A stretch of DNA of 64,000 nt from Aralia elata (GCA_034770075.1 JAVJAP010000202.1:558001-622000), one strand, 5' to 3'. Positions 31,038 through 45,083 are shown, counted from the first letter of the stretch. Translations and numbers: made by a program. The notes: generated by a model from the sequence alone, not told the origin.

Positions 31038-34000
31038 TTACAACCAGTTATGGAACGTGTAACATTTTTGAACTGCCCGATGAAACTTCCTAGAACTTGA
31101 GAGACGGGCCTTGATCAAGTTGATGATCTCCTTAGATAAGGCATGAGGGGGCAGCATCGACCCTTCATGTAGCATAGAGTTTCGAGATCCCCAAATCTTA
31201 TAAAGGCATGTGGCAAGAATAAGTTTCAAAATTTCAGAATGCATTTTTCGCCCCTGGAACTGCTGAATATAGACAATCAGATTATCCCAGACTAACGGAA
31301 TATTGTGCCAATTTCCCACTGCCAAGACATTGGTAAACACACCACTTGAATAAGGACAACTAAAAAAGAGATGGTTAAAAGTTTCGTTGGCAGAATTACA
31401 CAAGGGACACCTTAATAGGGAGTAGCTAGAGTAAGACATGAAAGCATCATTAGTAGGGAATCTTTTGTGTAATGCAAGCCAAAGAAAGAAAGAGTATCGA
31501 GGGATGTAATGCTTGTGCCAAAGGATTTTGGCCCAAGAGACAGGACTACCTCGGTGACGGATGGAATTCCAAATTTTGTTGGCTTTTAAGAGCCGGATAT
31601 CAACAGAATCCCAAGTGATAGAATTATCATTTGCAGAAGGAGATGGAGCAGCAATGAACAGACTACGAAACTGCACAACATCGTGATGGTTACTCTGGGG
31701 TAGGACCCAATTTGAGTGAGAAATAATGCTTGAAAGAAGAGCATTTGTTGGGATCCCCGAGTTGGTTAGCAAGTAAGCATTCGGAGATAAGGGTTGGCCA
31801 TTAAGCCACGGATCATACCATAGGCTAAAATGGTTCCCCCTGCCAACACGATAAGAAAGAAAGGGTTGCGCTAGGGGTTGAAGCTTTAGAACTTTGCGCC
31901 AAATCCAAGAGCAGTCAGTAGGTATATTGATATGCCAAAAATTTTTGTGTTTGAGAACCGTGGTTTGGATCCAAGAAGCCCAAAGGGAGGAGGGATTGAA
32001 TTGGATAACCTTGATTAGGTGTTGGACAATGAGAGCCTTATTCCAATCCTCAAGGTCCTTTACACCCAACCCACCTTCATAATAAGGCAAAGAAATTACC
32101 TTCCAAGAGATTTTAGCCCCATGTTTCCCAAGAGAAGGCCCCTTCCAAAGAAATCTAGTTAGAATAGATTGGATTGCTCTGAGCACGGATTTTGGCAAAA
32201 GAAAATGAGCCGACCAGAAGGATTGGATAGAAATTAGCACAAATTTGATCAATTGCAATCTGCCAGAATAGGAAAGGAACTTTGTCGTCCAAGAGGAGAT
32301 CCGCGAAGTAATCTTTTGGATAAGAGGCATGCAATCATTATGAGAAAGCTTCGAGGATATTAGGGGAACACCCAGGAATCGGATTGGTAAAGCACCAACA
32401 TGAAACCCAAGTAAGTCAATGATAACCTGTTGATCAGAATTGCTAACATTCGAAAAGAAACACTGACTTTTTTGAGCATTGGGGATTAGGCCAGAGAACA
32501 AGGAAAAAGACTAAATGCAGGAGTGGACAATCATTACTAAAGACAAGTTACCATGGCAGAACATCAAAAGATCATCAGCAAAGCATAGGTGAGATTGCAG
32601 TCCGTAGCTCGCCAATGGAATTTGAAGTCAGGCTGACAAGTTTCTTTATATAGGATTAAGGATAAGACTTCCATCGCCAGTACAAACAAATACGGAGATA
32701 GAGGATCCCCCTGTCTCAGCCCCCGAGAACCCTTAAAGAAGCCGACAAGAGATCCATTGACTTTAACAGAGAACATGGCAGTAGTAATACAAGCATGAAT
32801 CCAATTTATGAATCTGGTAGGGAACTTAAGAAGCCCCAATAAGTCAAAGAGAAAATCCCAGTTGACCGTGTCAAAAGCCTTCCTGATATCAATTTTTATA
32901 GCACATCTAGCAGACCCAGATTTCCTATGATAGTTTCTCAAAAGCTCTTGGGCTAGAAGAATATTGTCAGTGATACTTCTACCATAAATGAAGGCAGACT
33001 GGGCTCTATCAATGAGCGATGGGAGCACCACCTTGAGTCTGTTTGCAAGGAGCTTGGAGATACATTTGTAGAGAGTGTTGCAGCAAGAAATAGGTCTAAA
33101 GTCTGACATGGAGGTTGGGTTTTCAGTCTTGGGAATTAAGGCAATGGCAATTGCATTAATCCCGCTGGGCAGGTGATAGGTATTAAAGAAGTAGAGAGCA
33201 CCAGCAGTGAAATCAGCACCAACAATGTCCCAACAATGTAGGAAAAAATTAACATTGAATCCATCGGGGCTAGGGCTCTTGTTTTTCTTCATAGATTTAT
33301 GCACATTAAAGATTTTTGCATCAAGAATAGGTGCTTCCAAGGCAGTGGCTTGGGAAGGACTGATGTGCTTTGAAATAAAGAAGGTTAGATCGTCATGGCC
33401 AGGATAATCAATGGAAGAGGAGCCAAGAAGGTCATGAAAATAATCCACAGCCACTTGTTGAATAGAAGATTGGTCCTCAACCAAATCACCATTACTATTG
33501 TGAATAGCAATGATTTTGTTGTGATTCCATCTACTTTTGATAACATTAGCAAAATATTTCGAGTTTTTGTCTGCTTGGGAAATCCAAAGTGCCCTAGATT
33601 TTTGTTGCAAAAGAGATTCCTCCAGGGATAAAGCCCTCCATAAAGAAGCCGAGCAGATCGATTCCTGACTTCTTAAGGAGACATTAAGCGGATCAAAATG
33701 GAGGGATGTTTGAATAGAGTGAAGCTGACCTTGGAGAGTTTTTACATTAGAGGTAAGATTTCTATTGGCAGCATTAAGAGAGATAAGAGCCTTCTTTAAT
33801 TTCCTCAACTTCTCAGCAAAGATGGACATAGGATTCCCAGATATAGGATGGTTCCAGATTTCCTGAACAGTAACATTAAATCCTTCGAGATCAAGCATAT
33901 AATTGAAAATTTGAAAAGGCTTAGGGAATCTTTGGACATGGATTCCAGTTTTCAGAATAATGGGACAATGATCAGACAAACCTCTAGGCTCAAAGCAGGC

Positions 34001-34642
34001 GTGGGAATCAGACATGCTGCAAAGCCAAGCAGGGTTACCCAGGGCTCTGTCCAACTTACGATAGATGGGATTGCGAGTTTGACAATTCGACCAGGTGAAA
34101 AGAGGACCCATGGCCCGAATGTCCTCAACACCAAGCGTTTCAAGGCAATCATTAAAATCATTCATGCCATTATTCCACGAGTTGTCACCGCCATCAGCTT
34201 CATGGGTGCCCCTGATAGAATTAAAATCACCAAGAATACACCAAGTAGAATCAGAAGAACAAAAAAGTAGGTCATGCCATAGAGACCTCCGATCAATAAG
34301 AGAGTTCATGCCATAAGTAATAGATACAAGGTAAGAAGAGTTGCTATCAACCAAATGCAGTTTACAATGTATAATCTGAGAGGATCTAAATAAGATGTCC
34401 ACCTTCCAGATTGAAGGATCCCACCCCACCCAGATTCTACCATTGTAATGAAAATCATAGTTGAATTCCCAAACCCAATTATTACAGAGAACTTTTGAAA
34501 TTCGAGAGGCCTTATGAGCTTTGACTCGAGTCTCAATCAGACCAACAAAAGAAATATGGCTGTCCTTCAGAAAATTATGGACAAAAGCCTGCTTAGGCCT
34601 TTTATTTAACCCTCGAACATTATAAGAACAGAAATTAATCAT
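31038..34642 (-). pseudogene. LINE-2 ORF2 (endonuclease, RT, zf-RVT), frameshifted
   Basis: Full-length but broken. The N-terminal endonuclease reads SYNVRGLNKRPK, ETRVKAHKA, LGDFNSI, KLDRALGN, SDHCPI. The RT reads KKNKSPSPDGFNVNFF, DFRPISCCN, LKIDIRKAFDTVNW-like IKIDIRKAFDTVNW, and GLRQGDPLSPYLF. About four bases are missing near 32595, just before the catalytic box, so the frame changes there. LCFADDLL can be read only in the shifted frame. A stop follows near 32512. The remainder (487 codons) is open to the C-terminus, with an intact-looking zinc knuckle CPLCNSANETFNHLFFSCPY. It cannot make a single protein. It is the closest relative of LINE-a, LINE-b and the fragments at 47786 and 53875. 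Confidence 0.88.
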
Positions 34643-34654
34643 AAGGAAAGGAGA

Positions 34655-36371
34655 TTAATAAGAGGTTTTTCCACCTCCTCTGCCATGTTTGGATTTCTTC
34701 TTGGAAGAACGTCCCTGCTTATGTTTTGTGAGAACAATGGTCTCCCTTGTATCCATAACTTTTAACTCCTGAACCATAGGATTTGGAAAGTCCTCCAGGT
34801 CAGAGGTAGTATCAGCAACAAGAGGGAGGAAAGGATTGGATAAGGAGGAAGAGAGAGAGGAAGAGGCACCAGAGAACCCAACTAGGGAACTGGGCGATTT
34901 GGGGGAAGAAATTTTTTTTCCATTTGAGACAGTGACCCAACTATTGTCTTGAGGAGGTAAGTCAAGAGCATGAGCATCAAAGACAGAGGCAGGGCAAGCT
35001 TTAGGCTGGGCCGAGGATGAAGCTGCAAGAGAGAGGGGGCTAGAGAGAGACAGCTCCTCATTTGAGGACTTAGGCCGCCACACATAGTTGGCCCTAGGGC
35101 ATTTAAGCATAGAGTGGCCAAAAGTCTGGCAATGGCAGCAGAGTAGAGGCTTGTTTTGATATTCAACAATCACTTTAACAGCGGAATGGGGACTTCCATT
35201 AAGACTAGGGACAGTCACCATCATGGATTCTGGAAGCAAAGAATCCACACCAACTTCCACACAGATACGAGCATAGGGCATTGGGTCTAAAGCTGCAGTA
35301 CGATCATCCATAAAAAGTGGTTTGCCGATGCCACTGGCAAGGTGGCTAAGACCCCCATGAGTCCAAAAAGAGTAGGGGATTTGTTTGAACTTTACCCAGG
35401 TGGGCACTGTAAGGCACGACTCGGCGTGGGGATCTATCCCTTCCTGCCAAGGTTTCAGAGTTATCAGCTTATTAGCCACATACCAAGGGCCCAGGGCAAG
35501 AACATTGTCTCTAGCAGCCAAAGAAGGAAATTTGAATATGAAATAGCCCTTTTCATGGAGGAAAACCTTCTGAAGACCAAATTTGCCCCAGATCTTGAAA
35601 GTTTGTGCCTCTACCAGCTTGAAAGGCAATCTAGATTGGAACGAACCAACCAAACAAGAGGACCAGCGGTTATAACCCTTGAGAAACACATCCATAGGGA
35701 GGTTGATAACAGTAGAGCCTTTCTCCACAAGAGGTGGATAGTAGGTCATAGGGTTTTTAGCATGCTGCGATTTTTGGTTTGGATGACCAGAAACAACTTG
35801 GCTCCAGGAGATTGTGTGGTCAATATCTGAAGGATGTGAGGGGTTGGAAGAGGTTTGATCAGCGGGGGTATGTAGGGGGGAAGGGGGATGTGATAGACAG
35901 TAGCCTAAAAGAAGGAGACTGATGAGGTGGTGTTTGGCGGAGGGTGTGGAGGGGAGCAGCTAATGAGTGAGGCGAGGTAACGGGAAAGAAAGTTGCAGGT
36001 GGAGAGGCAACTAGAGTAGAATGTGTATGTGGGCTGGAACAGGAATATGGAGTATCGGATAGGGAAGGATGTAAGGGTGGGACAGAGGGAGAGACATCGG
36101 GAATGGCAGTCCCACTAGCAGAGGTGGGTAGAAAACCCACAGCAGGAGGGGTTGCATGGGGAGGAGAGGAATGTTTATTGAGAGAATTATGAGGCGGGTG
36201 TTTTAAAATACCTTTAATGGGAGTAGGTAGGACAGAGATAGAAGGAATAGGGGGGTCGGATGGGGAAAGCAAATTATTATAAATGCCAGGAGGAATAATA
36301 TTTGCATTGGAGGAAAAGACAACATGGGTAATATCAGAGTAAAAGTGAGAAGCTTTGAGGGAGGGGAGCAT
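34655..36371 (-). pseudogene. LINE-2 ORF1 (Pro-rich N-terminus, DUF4283-like, CCHC knuckle)
   Basis: The 364-codon main frame (34655-35749) shows a DUF4283-like domain (PFKLVEAQTFKIWGKFGLQK, GYFIFKFPSLAARDNVLALG, YARICVEVGVDS) and a clean zinc knuckle CCHCQTFGHSMLKC near residue 200. The frame reads open upstream of 35749 and fits a further N-terminal segment, SWSQVVSGHPNQKS. A Pro/Ser-rich 170-codon frame at 35859-36371 lies in another phase and is probably the original N-terminus after one frameshift. ORF1 ends 12 bases before the ORF2 ATG at 34642. The C-terminal tail is Lys/Arg-rich. Confidence 0.82.
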
Positions 36372-39300
36372 TCATTTTTTTTTGTTGCTAAATTTGTGAA
36401 ATCTATAAAACCAAAAATAGATACATTTGAAAAGGGGCATACCCCAGGGATATAGTTACATCATCTAGAGACATGCCAAAAGATGATATAACTATACAAG
36501 CACATGATACACCACATCAAAAACTAGGGTTACAAAATCCAGTTACAATAGTACTGGTCAACATGGGTAGCTTTAATGAATGACTTAGACTGGGATAATC
36601 AAGATTTAATGATACTAATTACTTCCCTACCTAATACTGTCCATGGGATAATCATGTTCTGATGAATCTTTTTATTCCGAGCTTCCCATATTTTATAGAA
36701 TGAGGTAGCCAGAGTCAAACTGAGGATGTTTTTGGTAAGCTTCCTACCTTGAAAATGAACAATTCTGTCAATGAGGCTATCCCATTCCAAAGGCATATTC
36801 TGCCAATTTCCAATTGTGAGTGCAGCTCTAAGGATACTGGTTGAGTAAGTACATTCAAAGAAAACATGGTCAAAGCTTTCAGTTTGTAAACTGCATAAAT
36901 GGCAGCCAATTCGTGGGCCAGCCGAATAAGCCATAACAGTGTCATTCGTCGGCAGTTTACGCAGTAAGCCCAACCATAGAATAAAAGAGTACCGAGGTAC
37001 CTGCAACTGATTCCACAAAATCCCATACCAGTCCACTAGTTGTTGCCGATTTCTAAGAGATTCCCATATGTGCGAAGTTTTGAGGGACTTGATATCAATT
37101 GAATTCCATGATATGCTGTCCCTAGAAGCAGTCGGAGCAGAAGTACCTTCAATCTTCCTTCGCAGTAGAATAACCTCATGATAGTTGCTTTGAGGAAGCT
37201 GCCACGCCCCCCATGCAGTATATCAGCCACAGTAGCCGAACTAGGCAACCCAGAGTGCTGAAGCAAATAACTGGATGGGTTAATTGAGGAGCCCATTAAC
37301 CATAGGTCGTACCAAAGGCTAATTGAGGTCCCAGTGCCCACGGTGTACCTAATGTTCTGCAGAGTAGTTTGACGCAATTTTAGCACCTGCCTCCATGTCC
37401 AAGAGCAATCAACGGGGATGGGGGTTTGCCAGAAATTTTTCCTTTTAAGCACAGTAGCTTTGATCCATCTAGCCCACAATGACAGCGGATTATGTTGAAT
37501 AACATTCATTAGATGCCTCAACAGTAAGGATTTATTCCATTCAAGCAGGTCCTGAATACCCAGACCCCCTTCCTTAGCTGGAAGAGTTATAAATTTCCAG
37601 GCCACTTTTGTGCCAAATTTAGCAAGTGAAGACCCCTTCCAAAGAAACCTACCCAAGATGGACTGAATACATCTGATCACAGATTTGGGCAGAAGGAAAT
37701 GCCTGAACCAAAAGGTAGAGATGGTATACAAAATAGATTTGATTAGCTGCAACCTACCCGCGTATGACAGTGCAATAGACGACCAAGAGGTTGCTCGCTT
37801 TGTCACTCTGTGGATAAGAGGAAGACAATCCTGGTAAGTCTGTTTAGTCGAGATTAAGGGGACTCCCAGAAATTTGATTGGCAGTGATCCCACAGAGAAC
37901 CCCATCAAATCCATAATAAATTGGGCAGTAACAAGGTCAATATTAGCCATAAAACATTGACTCTTTTGAGCATTTGGTAACAGTCCAGAATATAAAGAAA
38001 ATGACTGGATGCAAGACTTGATGATGTTTACCGATTGGACATCCCCATGGTAGAAAATCATAATGTCATCCACAAAGAAAAGGTGAGAGATTTTGCATTC
38101 CTTAGCTCTCCAGTGGAACTTAAACCCTGTCTGCTGAGTACCCCAATTAAGCCGCATTGACAGCACCTCCAAGACAAGCACAAAAAGGTACGGAGATAGA
38201 GGATCCCCTTGTCTTAAGCCTCTGCTTCCCCCAAAGTAGCCCGCTAGCGATCCATTAACTTTAATCGAGAACATAGCTGTAGTAACACAGGCACGGATCC
38301 AAACAATAAACCTCTACGGGAAACGAAACATCCTTAGCACATCAAACAGGAACTCCCAACAAACACTATCAAAGGCCTTTGTCAAGTCAATCTTCAACGC
38401 ACATCTAGGGGACCCGAAGACCGGTGATAGTTCCTAAGGAATTCCTGAGCCAGTAGGATATTATCACTGATACTTCTCCCATGAACAAAAGCTGACTGAG
38501 CTTGGTCGACAATAGAAGGAATCACAATCTTCAACTTGTTAGCAATAATCTTCGAAATGCACTTGTAGATTGTGTTGCAGCAAGCTATAGGCCTGAAATC
38601 AGACATACATGATGGATTATCAGACTTGGGAACAAGGGTAATAGCTGTGGAATTAATCCCACATGGCATACGGCCAGAGGAGAAAAAGAATTTGACAGCT
38701 CTCGTGAAATCCACCCCAACAATGTCCCAACACTGAATAAAGAAATTAACGTTAAATCCATCCGGTCCAGGGCTTTTATTTTGCTTCATAGAATTAAGAA
38801 CAGAAAACACCTCCTCATCCGTCACGGGAGTCATAAGCTGAGAGGCTTGATCAGAATTAATATGCTTATAGAAAGAAGCATCCAACTCTTCCCACCATAA
38901 GTACTGTTGGAAGTCATCCGGATTAAAAAGGTTCTTGAAGTACTCCACTGCCACACATTCTACAGCATCCTGTCCAACGACTAGCTCACCCGCCTCATTG
39001 TTAATAGATAAAATCTTATTGGAGTTCCATCTGGCCTTCACTAGATTGAAAAAGAATTTAGAATTACCATCGCCAACATTTAGCCAAGTAGCTTTGGACT
39101 TTTGCTGAAGCAGATTCTCCTCCCTTTCTAAAGCAGTCCATAGTGACTGGAGATAACATTTCTCCCTAGCAATCAGCTCCACATTATTTGGAGAACCATG
39201 TAACTGCACTTGAGTACCATGGAGAGCCTCAGAAGCTACTTTTACAGAGCTTTAAAGATTCCCAAAAGAACGATTCAATTCAATTAACGCTCTCTTGGTT

Positions 39301-39373
39301 CTCTTAAGCTTTTTTGAGAAAATGGTAAATGGGTTCCCCCACACAAAAGTAACCCAGGCAAGTTGCACACATT
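36372..39373 (-). mobile_element. LINE-3, 3' part (host of LINE-4)
   Basis: The tail (poly-T then GTTGCTAAATTTG on the plus strand) is at 36372-36400. Homology runs up to 39368, where LINE-4 interrupts it. The 12-base target GTTGCACACATT occurs at 39362-39373 and 45357-45368. The element continues at 45357-45672. Confidence 0.87.
36530..39368 (-). pseudogene. LINE-3 ORF2 remnant (linker, RT, zf-RVT)
   Basis: Open blocks at 38394-39209, 37036-38274 and 36599-37036 are separated by frameshifts near 38390 and 38280 and stops near 37040 and 36599. RT landmarks: KQNKSPGPDGFNVNFF, DFRPIACCN, QSAFVHGRSISDNILLAQE, GLRQGDPLSPYLF and FFVDDIMIF. The last has FVDD instead of FADD. The zinc knuckle reads CHLCSLQTESFDHVFFECTY. 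Motif A straddles the break near 38395. The endonuclease part of the same ORF is at 45357-45672, separated by LINE-4. Not functional. Confidence 0.85.
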
Positions 39374-39527
39374 TTTTTTTGCTAAGTTTGTTTGATTGTA
39401 TAAAAGGAACCAAAAAATACAATGGCAAAGGGGCATACCCCAGACTATAGCTAGATCATCAAGCGACAGACCAAAAGAGGAACCAGCTATAGATAGGAAG
39501 CATTAAAAAATACACATACATAGCCGA

Positions 39528-42500
39528 TTACATAAGCCAATTACAATAGTAAGAACTAAAATTAGTAGCTTTAAGAAATGAATTAGATTTTGAAAGTCTA
39601 GATTTAACAATGTTGGTTACTTCGTTAGCGAGGACATGGGATGGAACGAGAGTGTCCGTGTGAATTTTCTTGTTGCGAGCTTCCCAAACTTTGTAGAAAG
39701 AAGCGGCAAGAGAAAGGCTGAGAATCTGTTTGGTAAGATTACTGCCTTGAAAAGCTAAGATGTAGTCAGTGATTCCTTACCAATCCATAGGTAGATTATC
39801 CCATCCTCCAATATGTAATGTCGCCTTTATGATGACTGCAGAGTAGTCACATAAGAAGAAAAGGTGATCAAAGCTTTCAGGTTGTCGAAGGCAGAGAGGA
39901 CACAAAATGACCCTGCCCGAAGCATAATGCCTTGTGATGTCATTGGTTGGTAATCTTCTCAAAAACCCCAGCCACAAGATAAAACAAAATCTGGGCACAT
40001 ACAGTTTATGCCAAAGAATTTTATGCCAGATAACTACAGAATTTCTGATTCGAATGCTGTCCCATATATGCCCAGCTTTGGTATTTTCAATTTCCATAGA
40101 ATTCCATATAATGCAATCATGGGAATTGGGTAGGATGGGAAGAGATTCAATTTGTCTTCGGAAGATAATTACCTCGTGATGATTACTGAGAGGAAGGTTC
40201 CAAGAAGAGTTCTGTAGATTTCACTAACCGTGGCTGAAGGAGATAAGCCTGAATTAGTCAATAAAGCTTGATTGGGCTTGATTGGAGTATTATGCAGCCA
40301 GGGGTCATACCATAGGCTAATTTGATCACCACGACAAACCTTGTAGTGAAGATGCATTTGAGCAGTGGGTCGGAGCTTGAGGATTTGTTTCCATATCCAA
40401 GAGCAATCAGAAGGTATAGGGAGCTGCCAAAAGTTACGTTTTTTAAGTATAGTGGCTTTGGCCCAGGATGCCCATAGAGAAGAAGGCTGGAACTGCAGAA
40501 TTTTTAATTGATGGAGAATGATGTGAGATTTGTTCCAATCTAATAAACTCTTTATACCTAGCCCACCTTCGAATGTAGGAACAGAGATAGAGTTCCATGC
40601 AACCTTTGCTCCATAATTAGCAAGAGTAGACCCCTTCCAAAGGAATCTGCTAAGGATGGACTGGATGGATCTGAGGACAGCTTTAGGAAGAATGAAATGA
40701 GAGCTCCAGAAAGATTGAATAGAGAAAAGCACAGTTTTAATTAGTTGCAGTCTGTCGGAATAGGCCAGAGTTTTTGAAGTCCAGGAAGTAACGCGATTGG
40801 TAAGCTTGTGTATGAGAGGCATGCAGTCATTGTAGGAAAGCTTTGATGAGATGAGGGGGAACCCTAAGAATTTAATGGGTAGTTTACCAATAGGAAATCC
40901 AAGAAGGGAAAGAATGTTGGTAGTAGTGGTAGGGTCAGTATTAGCTAGGAAGCATTGGCTCTTCTGTGCATTCGGAATAAGGCGAGAATAAAGGGAGAAA
41001 GAGTGAATGCAGGATTGAATGATGGTTATCGATTGAAGACTGCCATGACAAAAAATGAGGATATCATCGGCAAAGAAAAGATGGGTGATCTTACACTCTT
41101 TGGTTCTCCAGTGGAATTGGAAATCTTATTCATCCGAGCCATTTTTAAGTTTCATGGAAAGCAGCTCCATAACCAACACAAAGAGATAAGGAGATAGAGG
41201 ATCCCCCTGTCTTAAACCTCTAGAGCTGCCGAAATAGCCAACAAGAGTACCATTGACTTTGACAGAGAACATGGCTGTCGTGACACAAGCATGTATCCAG
41301 TCAATGAATGTCGTGGGGAAATGGAAATGATGCAGAATGTTGAATAGAGTGTCCCAGCAAACCGTATCAAAAGCTTTACGGAGGTCAATTTTAAGGGCAC
41401 AACGAGGGGGACCCGAGGCTCGATGATAATTTCTGAATAATTCCTGAGCCAATAAGATATTGTCGCTGATAGTTCTGCCTTTCACAAATGCAGACTGAGC
41501 TTTATCAATGAGAGAGGGGAGCACAACTTTTAGTCTATTGGAAAAAATCTTAGCGATGCATTTGTATAAGGTATTACAACACGAAATAGGTCTGAAATCA
41601 GCCATAGAGGAAGGGTTTTCACATTTGGGGATCAAGGCAATGGCTGTGGAGTTGATACCTTTAGGCATACGACATGAAGAGAAAAAATATTTAACTGCAT
41701 TTGTGAAGTCCTCCCCCACAATATCCCAGCAGTGAATGAAGAAATTGACATTAAATCCGTCTGGTCCAGGACTCTTGTTCCTTTTCATGGAATTCAAAAC
41801 ATTAAATATCTCGTCATCAGTAATAGGAACAATAAGGGAATCTGCTTGAGAATGACTGATGTGCTTGAGGGGAAGAGGACCAAAATTCTCTTGATAAGAG
41901 CCAGAGGTTGAAAGCCTGGGATTAAATAAATCATTGAAGTAATCAATAGCAACTGACTCAATAGCCTGCTGTCCATGGACTAAATCTCCATTAGCATTAT
42001 GAATAGAAAGGATTTTGTTAACGTTCCATCTGCTTTTCACAATGTTGTAGAAGAACTTAGAGTTTTTGTCACCCAATTCAAGCCAAGAAGCTCTGGACTT
42101 TTGCTGCAATAGTGTTTCCTCCAAGTCTAAGGCAGACCACAGAGTTTGAAGACATCTTTGCTCTTTGTAAATAAGATCATGAGAATGAGGGTTGACTTGG
42201 AGCATAGATTGGGTATGATGGAGGTCTTCAGTAGCAAGTTTGACAGAGGTTGAGAGATTTCCCACACTGCAATTCATGTTGATTAAGGCTTGTTTAGTCC
42301 GCTTTAGTTTATTAGAGAAGACAGAAAAAGGATTGCCCTGACTGATTTGGCTCCAAGAAGAAGACACACAATCCCAAAAGCCCTCAATTTTAAGCATGTG
42401 GTTGAAGAATTGAAATGGTTTCCTGGATTGAGCTGCTTGGGTACCCAGATTAAGCATGACTGGAGAGTGGTCAGAGAGACCCCTTGGACCATAAGTGGCT

Positions 42501-43153
42501 TGAGCAAGAGAGAAGGAAGAAAACCAAGCCGCATTGCCAATGGCTCTGTCAAGTTTCCTGTGAATAGGCCTTCTAATTTGACAATTCCACCACGTATACA
42601 AGGGACCAAAGCCTCTAATATCATCAGCACCAATGGAGTCAAGGCAGTCTTTGAAGTCTTCCATGCGTGAGTCCCATGTATCATCATCCCTATCAGTTTC
42701 ATACAAACTCTTTATGGCATTGAAATCACCCATTAGACACCAGCTTTGGTTGGAATTATGAGCCATAAGATCGCTCCAAAGATCATGTCTTTCAACAGTG
42801 GTGTTAAGACCATAAATAATAGATACCAAAAATTCATTACATGAGCCATTACAACTATTAAGCTGTTGAACTTTACAATGAATCAATTGGGAGGAAACAA
42901 AAAGGATATCCACATTCCACAAAGAGGGATTCCATCCAACCCAAATTCTACCATTATGGTGAAAGTCATAATTAAAAAACCATTTCCAATTCCTACTGAT
43001 GGCTTTAGAAATCCTAGCAGATTTGTGCTCTTTAACTCTAGTTTCCAGCAGCCCAACAAAAGAGATATTATTATCAGAAATAAATTGCTTAACATAAGCC
43101 TGCTTTGGCTTCTTATTCAGACCCCTAACATTATATGAAGCTAACATAAACAT
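39528..43153 (-). pseudogene. LINE-4 ORF2 (endonuclease, RT, zf-RVT)
   Basis: It starts around MFMLASYNVRG (two candidate ATGs at 43153 and 43147); the listed frame upstream is ORF1/ORF2 overlap. Endonuclease motifs: SYNVRGLNKKPKQ, ETRVKEHKS, MGDFNAI, KLDRAIGN, SDHSPV. RT: RNKSPGPDGFNVNFF, DFRPISCCN, LKIDLRKAFDTVCW, GLRQGDPLSPYLF. A TAA at about 41126 comes just before HWRTKECKITHLFFADDI, so the catalytic FADD lies after the stop. A further frameshift near 40170 and a TAA near 39777 break the C-terminal region, where CPLCLRQPESFDHLFFLCDY forms the knuckle. The frame would have ended at about 39528. Confidence 0.87.
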
Positions 43154-43157
43154 AAAG

Positions 43158-45083
43158 TTAAAGAGAGGTGTTACCAGCTTGACCCTTACCCTTGTTCCTT
43201 CTCTTGGCATCCTGAAGTTGATCCCTTTCCTTCCTAAGTTTGTGCTTTATATCCTTCCCCTCTTTTTCATCAACAGCTTTAAGTTTAGTAACCAAAGGGT
43301 TGTCAGCAGCTGGGGATTCACTGTCAGACATCATCAGGGTACCCGAGATGGCTATAGGATAGAAGGAGTTTGCTGTAGCAATAATAGGAGTAGATGCAGA
43401 AGGTTCCTTCCCTGTTTTGGCTCCCCTAGAAACAGTGACCCAATCAGTAGGGGCTGGAGCAGGAGAAACCCTATCAGGGGCTGATAAATTACAAGAAGGA
43501 GCTATGGCAGGAATGTCAGCGATTTGGGAAGCATTCCAATCAGAAGGGACATTAGGAATTGGTACTGGAGGGATAGGATTCAGGGGTGGTTGGGCTTTCG
43601 GAACCCATTGAAAGTTGGATTTGGGACATTTCAGCGGGGAGTGGCCAAACACTTTACAAGTAGGGCACGAAGGAGGCCTGCTTTGGTATTCAACCTCAAT
43701 TGGAACTATGATGTCTTCCAATGTTTCTTCATTCAACACAGTCACATTAATAGAGGAAGGGAAAGGAAATGAGGCATTAACTTCAATGCACACCCTCGCA
43801 AAGTTTAACAGATCAAATTTAGATGTTATATCATCAGTAAATAGAGGTTTTCCGATACCGCTAGCAATGTAACTGATGCCTTCAGCAGACCAATACGACA
43901 GAGGAATTTGGCTAAGTTTGACCCAAATGGAAAATCTGTCACAATCAGTTCTAGAGAATTCAACACCTTCCTTCCAGGGCTGAAGGACAATGATTTTTGA
44001 AGCAAAATGCCAAGGGCCAGAGGCTAGAACATTGTCCCGTTCAGCAACCGATTGAAATTTGAAGATATAGTATCCTTTGCTTTGAAGAATCACCTTTGAG
44101 AGACCCATGTTACCCCATAAACGCTTAGCAATGGGTTCCACAACTTTGAAAGGAAGTTTTGAGTGAAGGAAATACCCAACAAGGCTGGAGGACCAAAGAT
44201 TATTACCCCGACGTAGTACTTCAACTGGGGGTTTAATGAGGATACTACCTCCTGAAGAGGAAGGGGGATGATAGGATAAAGATACAACTGCTTTTTCAGA
44301 TTTCTTGGAAACAACGTCACTCTAGGTATTTGGGGGTCCAACCAACTGACAAGGATTATTGACCTCCACGGGATGGGTTTTGCCAGGGCTAGGAGAGACC
44401 ACATCACACCCGGGTTTAGATGTACCAGTTTAAACAGCAGCATCAGCCCTAAGGGGATGGGTCTGGTGAGGTTGGACCACAAGCTCCGTCCCAGAAACCT
44501 CCCCCACACAAGAAATAGGGTCTAGGGGTTTGCCAAGAAAAGTCTGGTCAGAAACAGGGCAAGGCGCCAGCAAAGGTGCATCAGTAGGTTTGTGAGGACT
44601 TCCATCAAACGCTTTTTGAGCATGACCAAAATTAGCTAGTTTCCCTTCAGAAACAAAGGCGTTGATATCACTAGAAGAGAATCCATGCGCCAACAAGCAG
44701 TTCATAAGATCTGCATTTTTCTTCCTTTCAAATAAAGCTTCCTCTCGATCCTTTTGAGAGAAATGTTGTGCAGCTTTGAAAATATCAGATACATTGGAGT
44801 CGAAAGCTTGACCCAAGTTGCTCTCTATCTTATTTTCTAATGAAGAAGAGTCTTCAGAGCTTAAAGCAATAGCAACAGGATTTGGTTCTGATTCCATCAT
44901 TTCAATCGAGTCAAGTCCCACGTTAAGGGACAGATTAGCGGAGGCAGCCATGGCAGCACTACTAAGCACCAAAGGAGAGGAAATAGAAGGAGAGTTTTGG
45001 TTTGAGACACCATAATCAGCGAAAATATCCCTAGAGTCAGTGCTCAAAGAGTTCCCAGCAGAGAGATGAGAATAACTAACCAT
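43158..45083 (-). pseudogene. LINE-4 ORF1 (DUF4283-like, CCHC knuckle), two stops
   Basis: One frame runs from an ATG at 45083 to 43158 with a TAA at about 44430 and a TAG near 44325. The N-terminal ~215 residues are Ser-rich and not recognisable. The middle has SSSLVGYFLHSKLPFKVVEP-like and LWGNMGLSKVILQSKGYYIF segments, ASGPWHFASKIIVLQPW and ARVCIEVNAS, matching the DUF4283-like domain of LINE-1 and LINE-2. The zinc knuckle is intact: CPTCKVFGHSPLKC. The C-terminus is Lys-rich. The stop at 43158 lies a few bases before the ORF2 ATGs. Confidence 0.85.

Larger units (their letters stand above)
29321..36371 (-). mobile_element. LINE-2: nearly complete LINE, 3' end fused to LINE-1
   Basis: It contains ORF1, ORF2 and a 3' UTR. 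The last recognisable 3' piece is the conserved GGGGTATGCCCC segment at 29321-29353, without the usual TTTAGC poly(A) tail because LINE-1 takes over there. A non-coding insert splits the 3' UTR at 29354-30957. The 5' end is cut by the LINE-3 tail at about 36372. Confidence 0.88.
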